Positions 43,843 through 53,345 of a DNA stretch of 58,441 bases are shown here, one piece after another (the first letter of the stretch is position 1; every line of letters starts with the position of its first letter). The position numbers and the translations under genes are program-made. The notes beneath the pieces are model-generated. The model was not told the DNA's origin. It worked only from the letters and a program-made list of their open reading frames with translations, and did no database searches. Source of the DNA: Spirochaetaceae bacterium (GTDB lineage: Bacteria; Spirochaetota; Spirochaetia; Treponematales; Rectinemataceae); assembly GCA_025355995.1 (NCBI GenBank), contig JANXYQ010000134.1, forward strand, positions 1 to 58,441, in the 5' to 3' direction.

Positions 43843-46800
43843 AGAAATCCAGGTCCCTCGCGGCATCCTTCGCATTCCTCCTCGCGGGGCTGGGCCTCGC
43901 CGCCCAGAGTAGCACGCTCACCCCCGTCGACGGCCTGGATAACTGGAAGTACGGCCTCGACCTGAGCGGCTACAAGAGCGGCAAGTACAACCTCGTCGTC
44001 GAGGGAACGGACAAGGCCGGCAACGTGACGCGGGCGACGCCGATGAACATCTACATCGATCCCAAGGCCGGCATCCCCTTGATCTCCGTCATCAACCCCA
44101 GTCCCTTGATGCGCGTGGGCGGCGACCTCAATATCGTAGGGACCTGCGTTTCCAGCGAGAAGGTCGACAGGGTCGAGGTAAGCCTCGATGGAGGGGAATT
44201 CGTCAAGGCCGAGGGCGGCGAGTTCTGGTCGCTCTACCTGAAGACCGCGGATATTTCCGAAGGCAGGCGTACTATCGACGCGCGCGGCATCGACGCGAAG
44301 GGCAGGACCGGGCCCACGGTCCGCGTCAAATTCGACCTGGATCGCACGAAGCCCCTGTCGACGGTGGACTCGCCCGCGATGGGCAATCTCGTGTCGGGGC
44401 AGATCCGCCTCGCGGGCACGGTCTTCGACGCGAACGGCGTGCGTTCCCTCGAGATATCGCAGGACGGCGGCGTGAAATGGGCGTCCGTTCCCCTGAAGAA
44501 GGGGCGTGATCCGCTTCGGCCTTCCTTTTCTTGGCCCGTCGATACGAGGAAGATGAGCGATGGCCCGATGGTCTTCGCGCTCCGCAGCGTGGATATGGTG
44601 GGCTCTACCTCCTCGGCGGCATACCTGCTCTTCATCGTGAACACGAAGCCGACCATCGAGGTGGCCAGGCCGATGATCGGGCAGGCCATCCACGGCCGCT
44701 TCTCCGTAGTGGGAGCCGTACGCGATGTCGTGGGCGTGAAGCGCCTGTCCTACGAATTCGGCGCCCTCGATAAGGGCGAGATTCCGCTTACGAAGGGAGA
44801 CCCCTTCTTCGTCAAGGAGTTCGACGCCGGCGCGATCAAGGGCGACTCGGTTACGCTGGTCCTCATAGCCGAGGATCCGATAGGCAATATCACCCGCCTG
44901 TCCCGCGCCTTCAAGATCGACCATAAGGCGGACAAGCCCGTATTAAAGGTGCTCGGGCCCTCGGCGCAGCCCGCCGACGCGAAAGCGGCCAAGTCCGGAG
45001 CGGCGATCACCCTGCATGGGGGCGAGATCGTCTGGGGCTCCATCGTCGACTACGCCGGGGTCTCGGCCTTCCGCTGGTCCGTCGACGGCGGCGCGCAATC
45101 CGAAGTGCCCTGCTCGGAGACCTTCTTCCTCGCCTTGCCGCCCCAAGGCGCCGGCAGGCACGCCCTAAGCCTCACGCCCGTGAACGTGAACGGTCTCTCG
45201 GGCGACGCCGTGACCTTGAGCGTGAACATCGATAACGGGCCGGGGACCATCAGCTTCGATCGCATCGCTTCCGCGAAGTCCTCCCGCGACTTCGCGCAAG
45301 GCATCGAGGTGGCCGTGGACTCGAACGAGTCCCTGGAAGGCTCCATATCGGCGCGCAACGCCCCGGTCTCGGCGGAGTATGCCGTCGCCGGCGGCAAGCC
45401 CCGCCCGATCGTCCTCGCTAAGGGCGACGCGCCGGGCGCCTGGCGCTTCCGCATCGCCCTGGACCGTACCTTGCCGTACGGCTTCGCGCCTTTATCGGTC
45501 ATGACCAAGGACGCGATGGGGAACGAGTACCGCGCGAAGGCCCTCCTCTACGTGACGGATTACGCGGTCGCGCGCGAGGATGCGGGCTTCCGCTTCTCGG
45601 ATCCGCGCGTAGGCGAGGACTCTTTCGTCGCCCTAGGCGACAAGCCGCTGCTCGGGGCCTTCTACGGCGGGGAACTCGCCTCCCTCCGCTTCGATCCGCC
45701 TACCGACATCGTCACCGCGAGCTTCGACGGTCGGACCGTCTCGATAACCGCCGCTAAGGAAGGCAAGACCGCCTTGACCAAGATACTGGGCACGACGACG
45801 AAAGGACGCGAGTTCTCGGGCGGGTCCTTTACCTTTATTACGAATTCGACGCCGCCTAGCGTGCGGATCGACTCTCCCGAGGAAGGGACTTGGTTCAACG
45901 CAAGGATGACCGTATCGGGCAAGGCGGCGAACGCCGTAGGCCCCGTCTCCCTGACCTGGCGGCGGCTCCCCGACGGCGAGAGGACAAAGATCGAGCCCAA
46001 GCCGGACGGGTCGTTCGCCATCGAGATTCGAGCCGCCGACATGGGAAGCGGCCCCTTCTCCCTTGAGATAGAGGCCAAGAACGACGCGGGGCTGGCAGCC
46101 CATGCGTATCGCAGCCTCGGCGCGGACGCGAAGGGTCCCGCGCTTCGATTCCTCGCGCCGGAGAAGGGCGCGGCGGTATGGGGACCCGAGGACGTCGCCG
46201 CTATCGTCGATTCGGCCTCCGGCCTCAAGTCCGTGGAATTCGCGGCCGACGGCAAGGCCTTCTCTCCGATAGACGCCGCCGGGATCTATTTCACGCATCG
46301 CGCCGACTTCGCGGCCAATCCCAATGCCGCCTATCGCATCGTGGACAAGGCGGGGAATGTCGCGGTCGGGAGGCCCGAGGTCTCCATTGCTCCCGCGCCG
46401 GCGCGGGCCCCGGCATCGCCGGGGGTATCCATCGACCCGGCCTCGGGCGAGGCCAAGGTCGAGCTCGCGGGAACCGCGGGAGGCCTCAAGGCGAGCCTCC
46501 TCCTGCCGGGACTCGGCGAGGCGGACTACGTCGCCCTCGGCGATCAAGGCGCACCCGCTCCTGCGCGCTTCGCGACGAGGTTCCTCGCCCAGGGCGCCCT
46601 GTCCCTCAAGGGGCAGGCTACCATCGACGGCCAGGTCAAGGCGGTCTCGCTCAGCGTCGACGGGGACGCGACCTACCGCCTCCTCGCCTCGAATAAGGAC
46701 GCCAAGTCCGCGAAGTCCGTCCTGCCCTTCGCCTTTACCGTCGAGGCCGCGAAGCTGCCCGCGGGAGCCGCGCGCTGGACGATCAAGATCGAGGATTTCT

Positions 46801-49800
46801 CCGGCCAATCCTACCTATGCCCCCTCTACTGCCTCTTCGACGCGAAGGCGCCGGCCCTATCCGTAGTCTACCCCGAGCAGGGGATGGCCGCGCTTCCGGG
46901 GCCCTTCCCCCTCGTAATCAAGGCCGAGGACGATAACGGGGTGGCCGCGTGCGAGGTCGCCGTCGGGACCGCGCCAAAGGAAAGCGTCGACTTGTCGACG
47001 CTCTCACGCTATATCGTTCGCATGGTCGATCCATCCGCCGCGGCCAAGGGCGCGCCGATTCAGATCGCGGCTTCGGCGAAGGATGCCGCGGGAAACCAGG
47101 CCTCGCTCGCGCTAAAGTACGGCCGCGACGCCGCGGCCGCAGCGCCTAAGGTCAGCGTCGATTCCCTGGTCGCCGAGGCTGGCGGCCTAGTCTCGGGCTC
47201 GGGCTCGGGCTACGGGGGCGCGCCGGCCCTGAGGGCGAGCATAGACGGGGGCGAGGTCCTCGCGTTCCCCGCGGGCGCCTTCGCCTTCTACTTGCCGGTC
47301 CTGCCCGTCGGCAAGCACGTCCTCTCGATAGAGGCTGAGGGGCTCGCCGCTCCCGTGAAGAGGGAATTCGCGATCAAGGACGCCGTTCCCGCCTTGGGCG
47401 ATTTCAAGATAACCGAAGGAAAGAAATCCTCCCCCTGGACCCCCGGTGCCGATTTCGCCCTCGGGGCCGGAAGCGTATTCTCGGGAAGCGCGTCCTCGTC
47501 GAACGGCCTGGTCGGCGTGAGCCTGTCCTTCAATGGGGGGACTCCCGTGCTCGCCGGGCTCGACAAGGCCGCTCCCGGCGCCCCTCGGCGTTTCTCCGCG
47601 GCCATTCCGGCCGGCCTGCCCTACGGCCGCGTCGCGATCGAGCTGCAAGCCAAGGATTCGGCGGGCCAGGTTGCCCTTGAGCGGATCGAGCTCCATAAAG
47701 TCCTGCCCGCCGCCTCGGGGAGCGACGACGACGAGGGAATGCGCTTCTCCGACGAGAGGATCTCGGAGGCCGACGGGAAGACCGGCTTCCTCCTCGGCCC
47801 CGGGGACAAGCTCGTCGGCCGCTTCAACGGCAGGCCCATCCGCTCGGTATCGATTACGCCGGCTGCGCCTTGCCTCGAAGCCTCCTTCGACGGGAGCGCC
47901 GTCTCGATCCTAGGGAAGGCCGAGGGAGTGGCGCCCCAGGCCGTCCTCGAGCTGACGACCGTCGACGGCGATAAATTCCAATGGGGGCCCTTCTCGGCGG
48001 CGGTCGATTCCGCCGGCCCGAGCCTCGAGCTTAGCTCTCCCTCGGACAATGATTGGGTCAGGGCCGAGCTGAGGGTCGCGGGCAAGGCTTCCGATCCCCA
48101 GGGCATCAGCATCCTCCAGGTCTCGGTAAACGGGGCCGATCCCGTCACCATCGCGGAAGCGGCGGCGCCCGGCGCTAAAGGCGACCTAACCTTCGACAAG
48201 GTCATCCCGCTCGCGGCGGCGCCCGACGGATCTACGAGGATCGACTTCATGCTGCGCAACGGCGCGGGCCGCGAGACTCGTATCAGCCGTTTCATAAACA
48301 AGGACACCGTTCCGCCTATCCTGACCCAGCTCCTGCCCGCTACCGGCGAGAGCGTGAACGGCCTCACGACCTTCGTCGGGGAGGCTTCAGACGCCGGTCG
48401 GCTCGCGAGCGCGGTATTCGTCGTTCCCGTGGAGGCGAAGGTCGAGGCTCCCAAGCCCGAGCCAGCCAAGGTCGAGGCTCCCAAGAGCGCGTCTCCCAAG
48501 GCCGGGAGGCCCTACATCGACGGGCTCATGAGCGAGGCGGCGAAGTCGGCGGCGCCAAAGCCCGCTGATGTTAAGCCCGCCGAGCCAAAGCCCGTAGAGA
48601 CGAAGCCCGAGGAGGTCTCCGGCCTCTCCTTCTTCTCGCGCGACCTCGACCTGGCCAGGCTCGCCCTTCCCCTCCCCGAGGGCTGCGGCTTCGTGGTGAT
48701 CGACAAGGCGGGCAACAAGGCCGTGCTCGCGCCGACGGTCGTCGTCGATAAGGAGAAGGACAAGCCGGTCGCGGATATAGAGACTCCGGCCGAGGCAGAG
48801 ATACTGCGCGGCGATTTCGCGATCTCCGGCGTAGCTTACGATGACGACGGCCTGGCGGCCGCCTATTACAGGGTCGATGGAGGCGCCTGGACTCGGCTCG
48901 AGATTCAGGGCAATAGTTTCTCCGTTCCCGTGGCGCTCAAGGATACGACCGATAACGAGCACACCGTCGAGGTGAAGGCCGAGGATATCTATGGCGTGCA
49001 AGGCGATATCGTGGCCCGCAAGTATAGGATATCCAAGGAAGAACCCACTGCGACGATGACCTCCCCGTCAATCTCCAAGCCGGTCCACGGGATCGTGAAG
49101 CTCGAGGGAACGGCGACCGACGCCAACGGCATCAAGGAAGTCACCGTCTCGATCGACAATAGGACGAGCTACGATAGGCCCGTGGGTACCGATTCCTGGA
49201 GCCTCGGCCTCGATACGACGACCCTATCCGACGGCATCCATGCAGTGGCCGTGCGCCCGGTGGACGACTACGATACCGAAGGCTTCTACGCTTCGATGAT
49301 AACGGTGGACAATACCCCGCCCGAGGCGCACCTGGACCTCCCGCGGGACGGCGACGAGGTTGCCGGGTCCTTCCTGGCGAGCGGACGCGTCTCGGACAAC
49401 CTCGCCATCGCCTCGTCGCGCATCGAAGTGGCGCCGGTGGGCAGCACCGCTCCGCCCGCGATGGTAGTCGATCTGGGCGCCGACAAGATCGTGCAACGCG
49501 TGCTGGACGTCTCCTCGCTAAGGCCGGGGATCTATACGGTACGGCTGATCGTCCGCGACAGGGCCGACAACGAGGGCATCGCCTCGCGGAACGTGACGGT
49601 AACGGGATCCATGCCCCAGGATTCGGTGTCTATCCTATTCCCCGTGGAGGGCGCGCGGGCCTCGGGCAAGCTGCGCGCGCAGGGCCGGGCGATCGTGGCC
49701 TCGGGGGCGAGCACCGTCTCCCTCATGGCGGACGGAACGATACTCGGCACTGCCGAGCCCGACGCCCTCGGCTGGTATTCCATCGACGTCGCCTCCGGCT

Positions 49801-50852
49801 CATTGGCCGACGGGGCGCATGTCCTTAAGGCGAGTACGGGAACGAGGGACGGCCGCGTCTTGGAGAGCGCGGATACGAGGATCGAGTGGGCTTCCCTCGG
49901 CCCTTGGGTCTCGATCGACTCCTTCCCATCGGGCAAGTACCTGGCGTACAGGCCCTACCTGAGCGGCAAGGCGGGCTGGGCGGCCGAGGAGGCGCCGGCC
50001 GGCGACAAGAAGGCACTCGAGGAATACAAGAAGGCGGCGGAGGCCAGGAAGGTCGACGCGGTCGACGTGAGCCTCGACGACGGCCGATCCTTCGTCCCGG
50101 CCAAGGGCAAGGAATCCTGGAGCTTCAGGCTCGAGACCCAGGACTATAAGGAGGGCGCCCTCCATGTCATCGTCAGGGCGCGCTACAAGGACGGCACGAC
50201 CAGGGGCGTAAAGGGCCTGTACTTCCTCGACAAGACTCCGCCCGAAGTCCAGGTGCTCTCGCCCTCGGAGAGCGGCCGCTTCAACGGCGTCCTCCAGCTC
50301 GAGGGGAGGTCCTACGACCTTAACGGCATGGCTTCGGTCGGCGTCGCCCTGCGCAAGGGAGACAAGGCCAGCTACGAGGTGCCGTCCTTCATACAGGGGC
50401 TCTACCTGGACGGGCAGATGCTCGGAGGAACGCTCTGGGAAGCGGGAGTGGGGCTCACCTTCTTCAGCGACAACGTCAAGCTGCAGGGTCTCTACGGCAG
50501 CCAGCCGGACGCGGAGCAGAGCTTCTACGGCGACGTCTTCGGGGCCAAGCTGATCGCCAACCTGCTCTACCTGCCCTTCAATACGCTCCTCGGCCCCGAC
50601 TGGAGTTTCCTGTCGGCCTCGCTCGGCATCGGCGCGAACTTCACCTACTATACGAAGACCCAGAGCGGGAACGGCCTGCTCATCGGCTCGGTCTTCGGGC
50701 AATTCGAGTTCCCGAAGGTCACGCTGAGCGGTGCCGGGGCCTTCAAGAAGTTCTCGCTCTACGCCGAGTACCAGCTCTGGGTGCTAAGCTCGGTGGTCAA
50801 CGGCGGATTCATCCCCAAGGCCTCCTTCGGGGCCCGAATAGGAGTGTTCTAG
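43839..50852 (+). CDS. Ig-repeat protein with C-terminal outer-membrane barrel
   Basis: A 2337-residue exported protein with a signal peptide (about 1-22, GLGLAAQ). Roughly twenty Ig-like domains of 85-105 residues follow, with hinges such as DRTKP, DKTPP and DNTPP. A two-domain segment is duplicated about 715 residues apart (starting near 580 and 1295, each opening with (A/M)xFRFSD or MRFSDER). A Lys/Pro/Glu-rich linker spans about 1532-1595. The last ~150 residues alternate hydrophobic and polar positions (GLYLDGQMLGGTLWEAGVGL, SASLGIGANFTYYT) and end in phenylalanine (ARIGVF), as outer-membrane beta-barrels do. The start at 43839 overlaps the previous stop; the open frame to 43530 is antisense-free overlap with that gene and was dropped. 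An anchor for a surface or periplasm-spanning assembly is inferred. Confidence 0.82.
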   Translation: MKKSRSLAASFAFLLAGLGLAAQSSTLTPVDGLDNWKYGLDLSGYKSGKYNLVVEGTDKAGNVTRATPMNIYIDPKAGIPLISVINPSPLMRVGGDLNIVGTCVSSEKVDRVEVSLDGGEFVKAEGGEFWSLYLKTADISEGRRTIDARGIDAKGRTGPTVRVKFDLDRTKPLSTVDSPAMGNLVSGQIRLAGTVFDANGVRSLEISQDGGVKWASVPLKKGRDPLRPSFSWPVDTRKMSDGPMVFALRSVDMVGSTSSAAYLLFIVNTKPTIEVARPMIGQAIHGRFSVVGAVRDVVGVKRLSYEFGALDKGEIPLTKGDPFFVKEFDAGAIKGDSVTLVLIAEDPIGNITRLSRAFKIDHKADKPVLKVLGPSAQPADAKAAKSGAAITLHGGEIVWGSIVDYAGVSAFRWSVDGGAQSEVPCSETFFLALPPQGAGRHALSLTPVNVNGLSGDAVTLSVNIDNGPGTISFDRIASAKSSRDFAQGIEVAVDSNESLEGSISARNAPVSAEYAVAGGKPRPIVLAKGDAPGAWRFRIALDRTLPYGFAPLSVMTKDAMGNEYRAKALLYVTDYAVAREDAGFRFSDPRVGEDSFVALGDKPLLGAFYGGELASLRFDPPTDIVTASFDGRTVSITAAKEGKTALTKILGTTTKGREFSGGSFTFITNSTPPSVRIDSPEEGTWFNARMTVSGKAANAVGPVSLTWRRLPDGERTKIEPKPDGSFAIEIRAADMGSGPFSLEIEAKNDAGLAAHAYRSLGADAKGPALRFLAPEKGAAVWGPEDVAAIVDSASGLKSVEFAADGKAFSPIDAAGIYFTHRADFAANPNAAYRIVDKAGNVAVGRPEVSIAPAPARAPASPGVSIDPASGEAKVELAGTAGGLKASLLLPGLGEADYVALGDQGAPAPARFATRFLAQGALSLKGQATIDGQVKAVSLSVDGDATYRLLASNKDAKSAKSVLPFAFTVEAAKLPAGAARWTIKIEDFSGQSYLCPLYCLFDAKAPALSVVYPEQGMAALPGPFPLVIKAEDDNGVAACEVAVGTAPKESVDLSTLSRYIVRMVDPSAAAKGAPIQIAASAKDAAGNQASLALKYGRDAAAAAPKVSVDSLVAEAGGLVSGSGSGYGGAPALRASIDGGEVLAFPAGAFAFYLPVLPVGKHVLSIEAEGLAAPVKREFAIKDAVPALGDFKITEGKKSSPWTPGADFALGAGSVFSGSASSSNGLVGVSLSFNGGTPVLAGLDKAAPGAPRRFSAAIPAGLPYGRVAIELQAKDSAGQVALERIELHKVLPAASGSDDDEGMRFSDERISEADGKTGFLLGPGDKLVGRFNGRPIRSVSITPAAPCLEASFDGSAVSILGKAEGVAPQAVLELTTVDGDKFQWGPFSAAVDSAGPSLELSSPSDNDWVRAELRVAGKASDPQGISILQVSVNGADPVTIAEAAAPGAKGDLTFDKVIPLAAAPDGSTRIDFMLRNGAGRETRISRFINKDTVPPILTQLLPATGESVNGLTTFVGEASDAGRLASAVFVVPVEAKVEAPKPEPAKVEAPKSASPKAGRPYIDGLMSEAAKSAAPKPADVKPAEPKPVETKPEEVSGLSFFSRDLDLARLALPLPEGCGFVVIDKAGNKAVLAPTVVVDKEKDKPVADIETPAEAEILRGDFAISGVAYDDDGLAAAYYRVDGGAWTRLEIQGNSFSVPVALKDTTDNEHTVEVKAEDIYGVQGDIVARKYRISKEEPTATMTSPSISKPVHGIVKLEGTATDANGIKEVTVSIDNRTSYDRPVGTDSWSLGLDTTTLSDGIHAVAVRPVDDYDTEGFYASMITVDNTPPEAHLDLPRDGDEVAGSFLASGRVSDNLAIASSRIEVAPVGSTAPPAMVVDLGADKIVQRVLDVSSLRPGIYTVRLIVRDRADNEGIASRNVTVTGSMPQDSVSILFPVEGARASGKLRAQGRAIVASGASTVSLMADGTILGTAEPDALGWYSIDVASGSLADGAHVLKASTGTRDGRVLESADTRIEWASLGPWVSIDSFPSGKYLAYRPYLSGKAGWAAEEAPAGDKKALEEYKKAAEARKVDAVDVSLDDGRSFVPAKGKESWSFRLETQDYKEGALHVIVRARYKDGTTRGVKGLYFLDKTPPEVQVLSPSESGRFNGVLQLEGRSYDLNGMASVGVALRKGDKASYEVPSFIQGLYLDGQMLGGTLWEAGVGLTFFSDNVKLQGLYGSQPDAEQSFYGDVFGAKLIANLLYLPFNTLLGPDWSFLSASLGIGANFTYYTKTQSGNGLLIGSVFGQFEFPKVTLSGAGAFKKFSLYAEYQLWVLSSVVNGGFIPKASFGARIGVF
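48433..48620 (+). other. Lys/Pro/Glu-rich linker within the barrel protein
   Basis: Encodes near-repeats of KVEAPKPEPA and PKPADVKPAEPKPVETKP between Ig domains (about residues 1532-1595). Such linkers often cross or contact peptidoglycan, which would make this the point where the protein leaves or enters the cell-wall layer. Confidence 0.55.
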
Positions 50853-51610
50853 CGCTCGTCGCGCCAGCGGCAGAGCAGGGCCTCGGCCGCGTCCACCGCG
50901 AGGTAGCATAGCAGGCCGAAGGCCGAGAGCGCGATTATCGCGGCGTACATGTCCGGGTAATCGACTCTCGTCCAGGCGTCGACGATGTACCAGCCGAGGC
51001 CGGTCTCGGAGGCGAAGCTCTCGGCGATGAAGAGCACCGCTATGGCGGTGCCGAGCCCTACGCGGAGCGCCGAAAGAAGCGCCGGCAGGGCGTAGGGAAA
51101 GACGACATGGCGCGCCATCGCCGCCTTCGAAGCGCCCAGGGAGCGCATGGACTCGACGAGGGCTTCGGGGACCGCGCGCGCGGCGTCCCTCGCCGAGACG
51201 AGGAGCTGGCCGAAGATGATGAGGGCGATGAGAAAGACCTTGGCCGGGTCGCCCAGCCCGAGGAAGAGCATGATGACGGGCAGGAAGGCCACCTTCGGCA
51301 GCGGATGCAGGATATAGACGAAGGGCGATACGAGAGCGTTCAGCTTCTTCGACCTTCCCGAGGCCAGACCCAGGGCGGTAGCGGCGGGAGCGGCCACGAC
51401 GAGGGCTATGCCCACCCTCCTGGCGGAGGCGCCCAGGTGCAGGGCCAGGCTGCCGTCCCCCAGGCGCGCGGCGAGGCGGGCGGCGGAAGCCCAGGGCGAG
51501 GGCAGGAAGGGCCGGCCGACGAGGGCTGCCGCGAGGGCCCAGACCGCGACTATCGCGGCCAGCGCGGCCGCCAGGCTCGCCGCGCCCTTCCACCGTTCCC
51601 TGGCGCTCAC
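50849..51610 (-). CDS. ABC transporter permease, NitT/TauT type
   Basis: Inner-membrane permease of 253 residues with about six membrane segments, similar to SsuC/TauC. The EAA-type loop reads ESMRSLGASKAAMARHVVFP (about 153-172), and PLPKVAFLPVIMLFLGLGDP (about 103-122) is characteristic. The start is GTG at 51610, overlapping the ATPase stop as GTGA. The stop shares a CTAG with the stop of the convergent barrel gene, so the two genes overlap by four bases. It is the last gene of the nine-gene minus-strand operon. Confidence 0.92.
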   Translation of the reverse strand: MSARERWKGAASLAAALAAIVAVWALAAALVGRPFLPSPWASAARLAARLGDGSLALHLGASARRVGIALVVAAPAATALGLASGRSKKLNALVSPFVYILHPLPKVAFLPVIMLFLGLGDPAKVFLIALIIFGQLLVSARDAARAVPEALVESMRSLGASKAAMARHVVFPYALPALLSALRVGLGTAIAVLFIAESFASETGLGWYIVDAWTRVDYPDMYAAIIALSAFGLLCYLAVDAAEALLCRWRDER

Positions 51611-52416
51611 GATTCGCCTCCCGGGGCCGTCGCGCCCTCGAGCGCGCGCCTGATGCCGTTCATGTAGGCGAGGAAGTCGGCGGACGCGCGAAAGCCGGCC
51701 CTCTCCCCTGCCGCCCGGCCCGCCGATACCGGCGCGTCGACGCGCGCCACGACCCTGCCCGGATTCCTGTCCCTCATCACGTAGACCCTGTCGGCGAGAT
51801 AGGCGGCCTCCTCTATCGAGTGCGTGACGAGGAGGACCGTGGTCCCGCGGCGCCGCTGGAGCTCGAGGAGGGTTTCCTGCATGGACTCGCGCGTCAGCGC
51901 GTCGAGGCTGGAGAAGGGCTCGTCCATGAGGAGGAGTTCGGGGTCCTGGACGAGGGCGCGGGCGAGCGCCACGCGCTGTCGCATCCCACCCGATAGCCTG
52001 CCGGGAAAGAAGCCGGAGAATCCGGCGAGGCCGAGCTCGCCGATGACCGGGGCGGCGATCGCGCGCCGCTCCCTCGCCCCTCGCCCCGCGAGGAGGAGGG
52101 GAAGCTCCACGTTGGCCGACACCGTCTTCCAGGGCAAGAGTCCGTAGTCCTGCAGGATCACGGCGGTTCGCGCCTTCGCGGAGGCCTCCCCTAGGCCCCT
52201 GCCGGCCAGGGGCTTGCCGACGAGGGCGCGGCCCTCCGTCGGCTCGCGCAGGCCGGCGAGGACCCTGATCAGGCTCGTCTTCCCGCAGCCCGAGGGGCCC
52301 ACTACGGCGGCGATCCAGCCCTCCGGGACCTCGGCGTCCACTCCCTCGAAGGCGGCTACCCTCCCGTCGGGCGAGGGGTAGCTCAAGCCGAGGCCCTCGA
52401 GGCTCAGTCTCACCAT
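51607..52416 (-). CDS. ABC transporter ATPase, NitT/TauT type
   Basis: Cytosolic ATPase of 269 residues with Walker A GPSGCGKTS (about 40-48), signature LSGGMRQRVALARAL (about 135-149), Walker B LLLMDEPFSSLD (about 157-168) and the H-loop His in LLVTHS. It follows the SsuB/TauB pattern. The start at 52416 (MVRLSLEG) overlaps the binding-protein stop by seven bases (ATGGTGA), with AAGGG upstream; the longer frame adds 29 residues of unrelated sequence. It pairs with the permease downstream and the binding protein upstream. Confidence 0.94.
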   Translation of the reverse strand: MVRLSLEGLGLSYPSPDGRVAAFEGVDAEVPEGWIAAVVGPSGCGKTSLIRVLAGLREPTEGRALVGKPLAGRGLGEASAKARTAVILQDYGLLPWKTVSANVELPLLLAGRGARERRAIAAPVIGELGLAGFSGFFPGRLSGGMRQRVALARALVQDPELLLMDEPFSSLDALTRESMQETLLELQRRRGTTVLLVTHSIEEAAYLADRVYVMRDRNPGRVVARVDAPVSAGRAAGERAGFRASADFLAYMNGIRRALEGATAPGGES

Positions 52417-53345
52417 CCCTTCGACGCCTCGGCGAGGGCGCGCGGGTCGAGGAGGATGCCCGCTGCCAGCTCCCTCTTGAGCAGTCCCTTGGCCCTCATC
52501 CACGAGAGGACCGCGCCGACGTCGGCATCCGAGGGGAGCCGGGGCTTCTTGTAAAGGACGAAGGCGAAGGCGTCGCGGGCCTCGGGCGGGAAGCCGGCTT
52601 TATCTACGAGGAAGCTCCTGTACGATTCTGGCGCCGCGTCGATCTCCTCCGCCGCCCGCTTGTAGGCGCGGTAGAAGGCCGCGATCTCCCCGAGGCGGTC
52701 CTCGAGGGTCGCCAGGGAGAATACGATCACTCCCGCATGGAGGCCGGAGTCGTCGCTAGCCTCGAGGAGCCGCGCCCCTTTCGCTCGAGCCACGCTGAGC
52801 AGGGGCTCGGGGAGGCAGGCCGCGTCGAGCTTCCCCGCGAGGAGGAGCTCCATCCGCAGCTGGATGTTGGGCACGGCGAGGGGGCGGATATCGGCTGGCG
52901 CGAGGCCGGCCCGGGCCAGCATAGTCTCGGCCGCGAACTGGATGATCGTGTTGCTCGAGATGCCGACGGGCTTGCCGGCGAGGGAGGCCAGGGAGTCCGG
53001 GCCCGAGCCGGGGGAGGCCGCGATCCCGTAGCGCCCGTTTGTGAGGCTCGTCGCGCGGACGTCGAAGCCGCCCTGGACCGCGAGCGCGACCGCTAGGAGA
53101 TCGGATACCGCCCCTTCGATGGCGCCCGACTGCAGGGCGGCATCGCGCTCCATCGCGGTCTTGAAGGGTACGAGGGACACCGTCGCCCCCGAGGCCGCGA
53201 AGAGGCCCTCGGCCTCGGCGACAAGGAGGGGTAGGGAGTCGGCGTCGGGCAGCACGCCCACTCGCAGGGGCGCAGCGGCAGCGGAATCGGCGAAGGCGGC
53301 AGGCGCGGCGAGCGCCCCCATGAGCAGCGCCAAGGCTATCTTCAT
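52410..53345 (-). CDS. ABC solute-binding protein, NMT1/SsuA-like
   Basis: Exported binding protein of 311 residues with a cleavable signal peptide (about 1-20, AAFADS). The fold is the NMT1/SsuA/ThiY type: RVGVLPDADSLPLLVAEAEG near the start, GAIEGAVSDLLAVAL and LAGKPVGISSNT later. The family transports sulfonates, taurine, pyrimidine precursors or aromatic compounds, and its fold also gave rise to the menaquinone enzymes MqnA and MqnD, although those are not exported. The start at 53345 has GGGGAG five bases upstream and overlaps the ubiX stop as ATGA. Overlap with ubiX suggests that the ligand is an aromatic acid or prenyl-quinone precursor; this is inference. Confidence 0.88.
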   Translation of the reverse strand: MKIALALLMGALAAPAAFADSAAAAPLRVGVLPDADSLPLLVAEAEGLFAASGATVSLVPFKTAMERDAALQSGAIEGAVSDLLAVALAVQGGFDVRATSLTNGRYGIAASPGSGPDSLASLAGKPVGISSNTIIQFAAETMLARAGLAPADIRPLAVPNIQLRMELLLAGKLDAACLPEPLLSVARAKGARLLEASDDSGLHAGVIVFSLATLEDRLGEIAAFYRAYKRAAEEIDAAPESYRSFLVDKAGFPPEARDAFAFVLYKKPRLPSDADVGAVLSWMRAKGLLKRELAAGILLDPRALAEASKGW

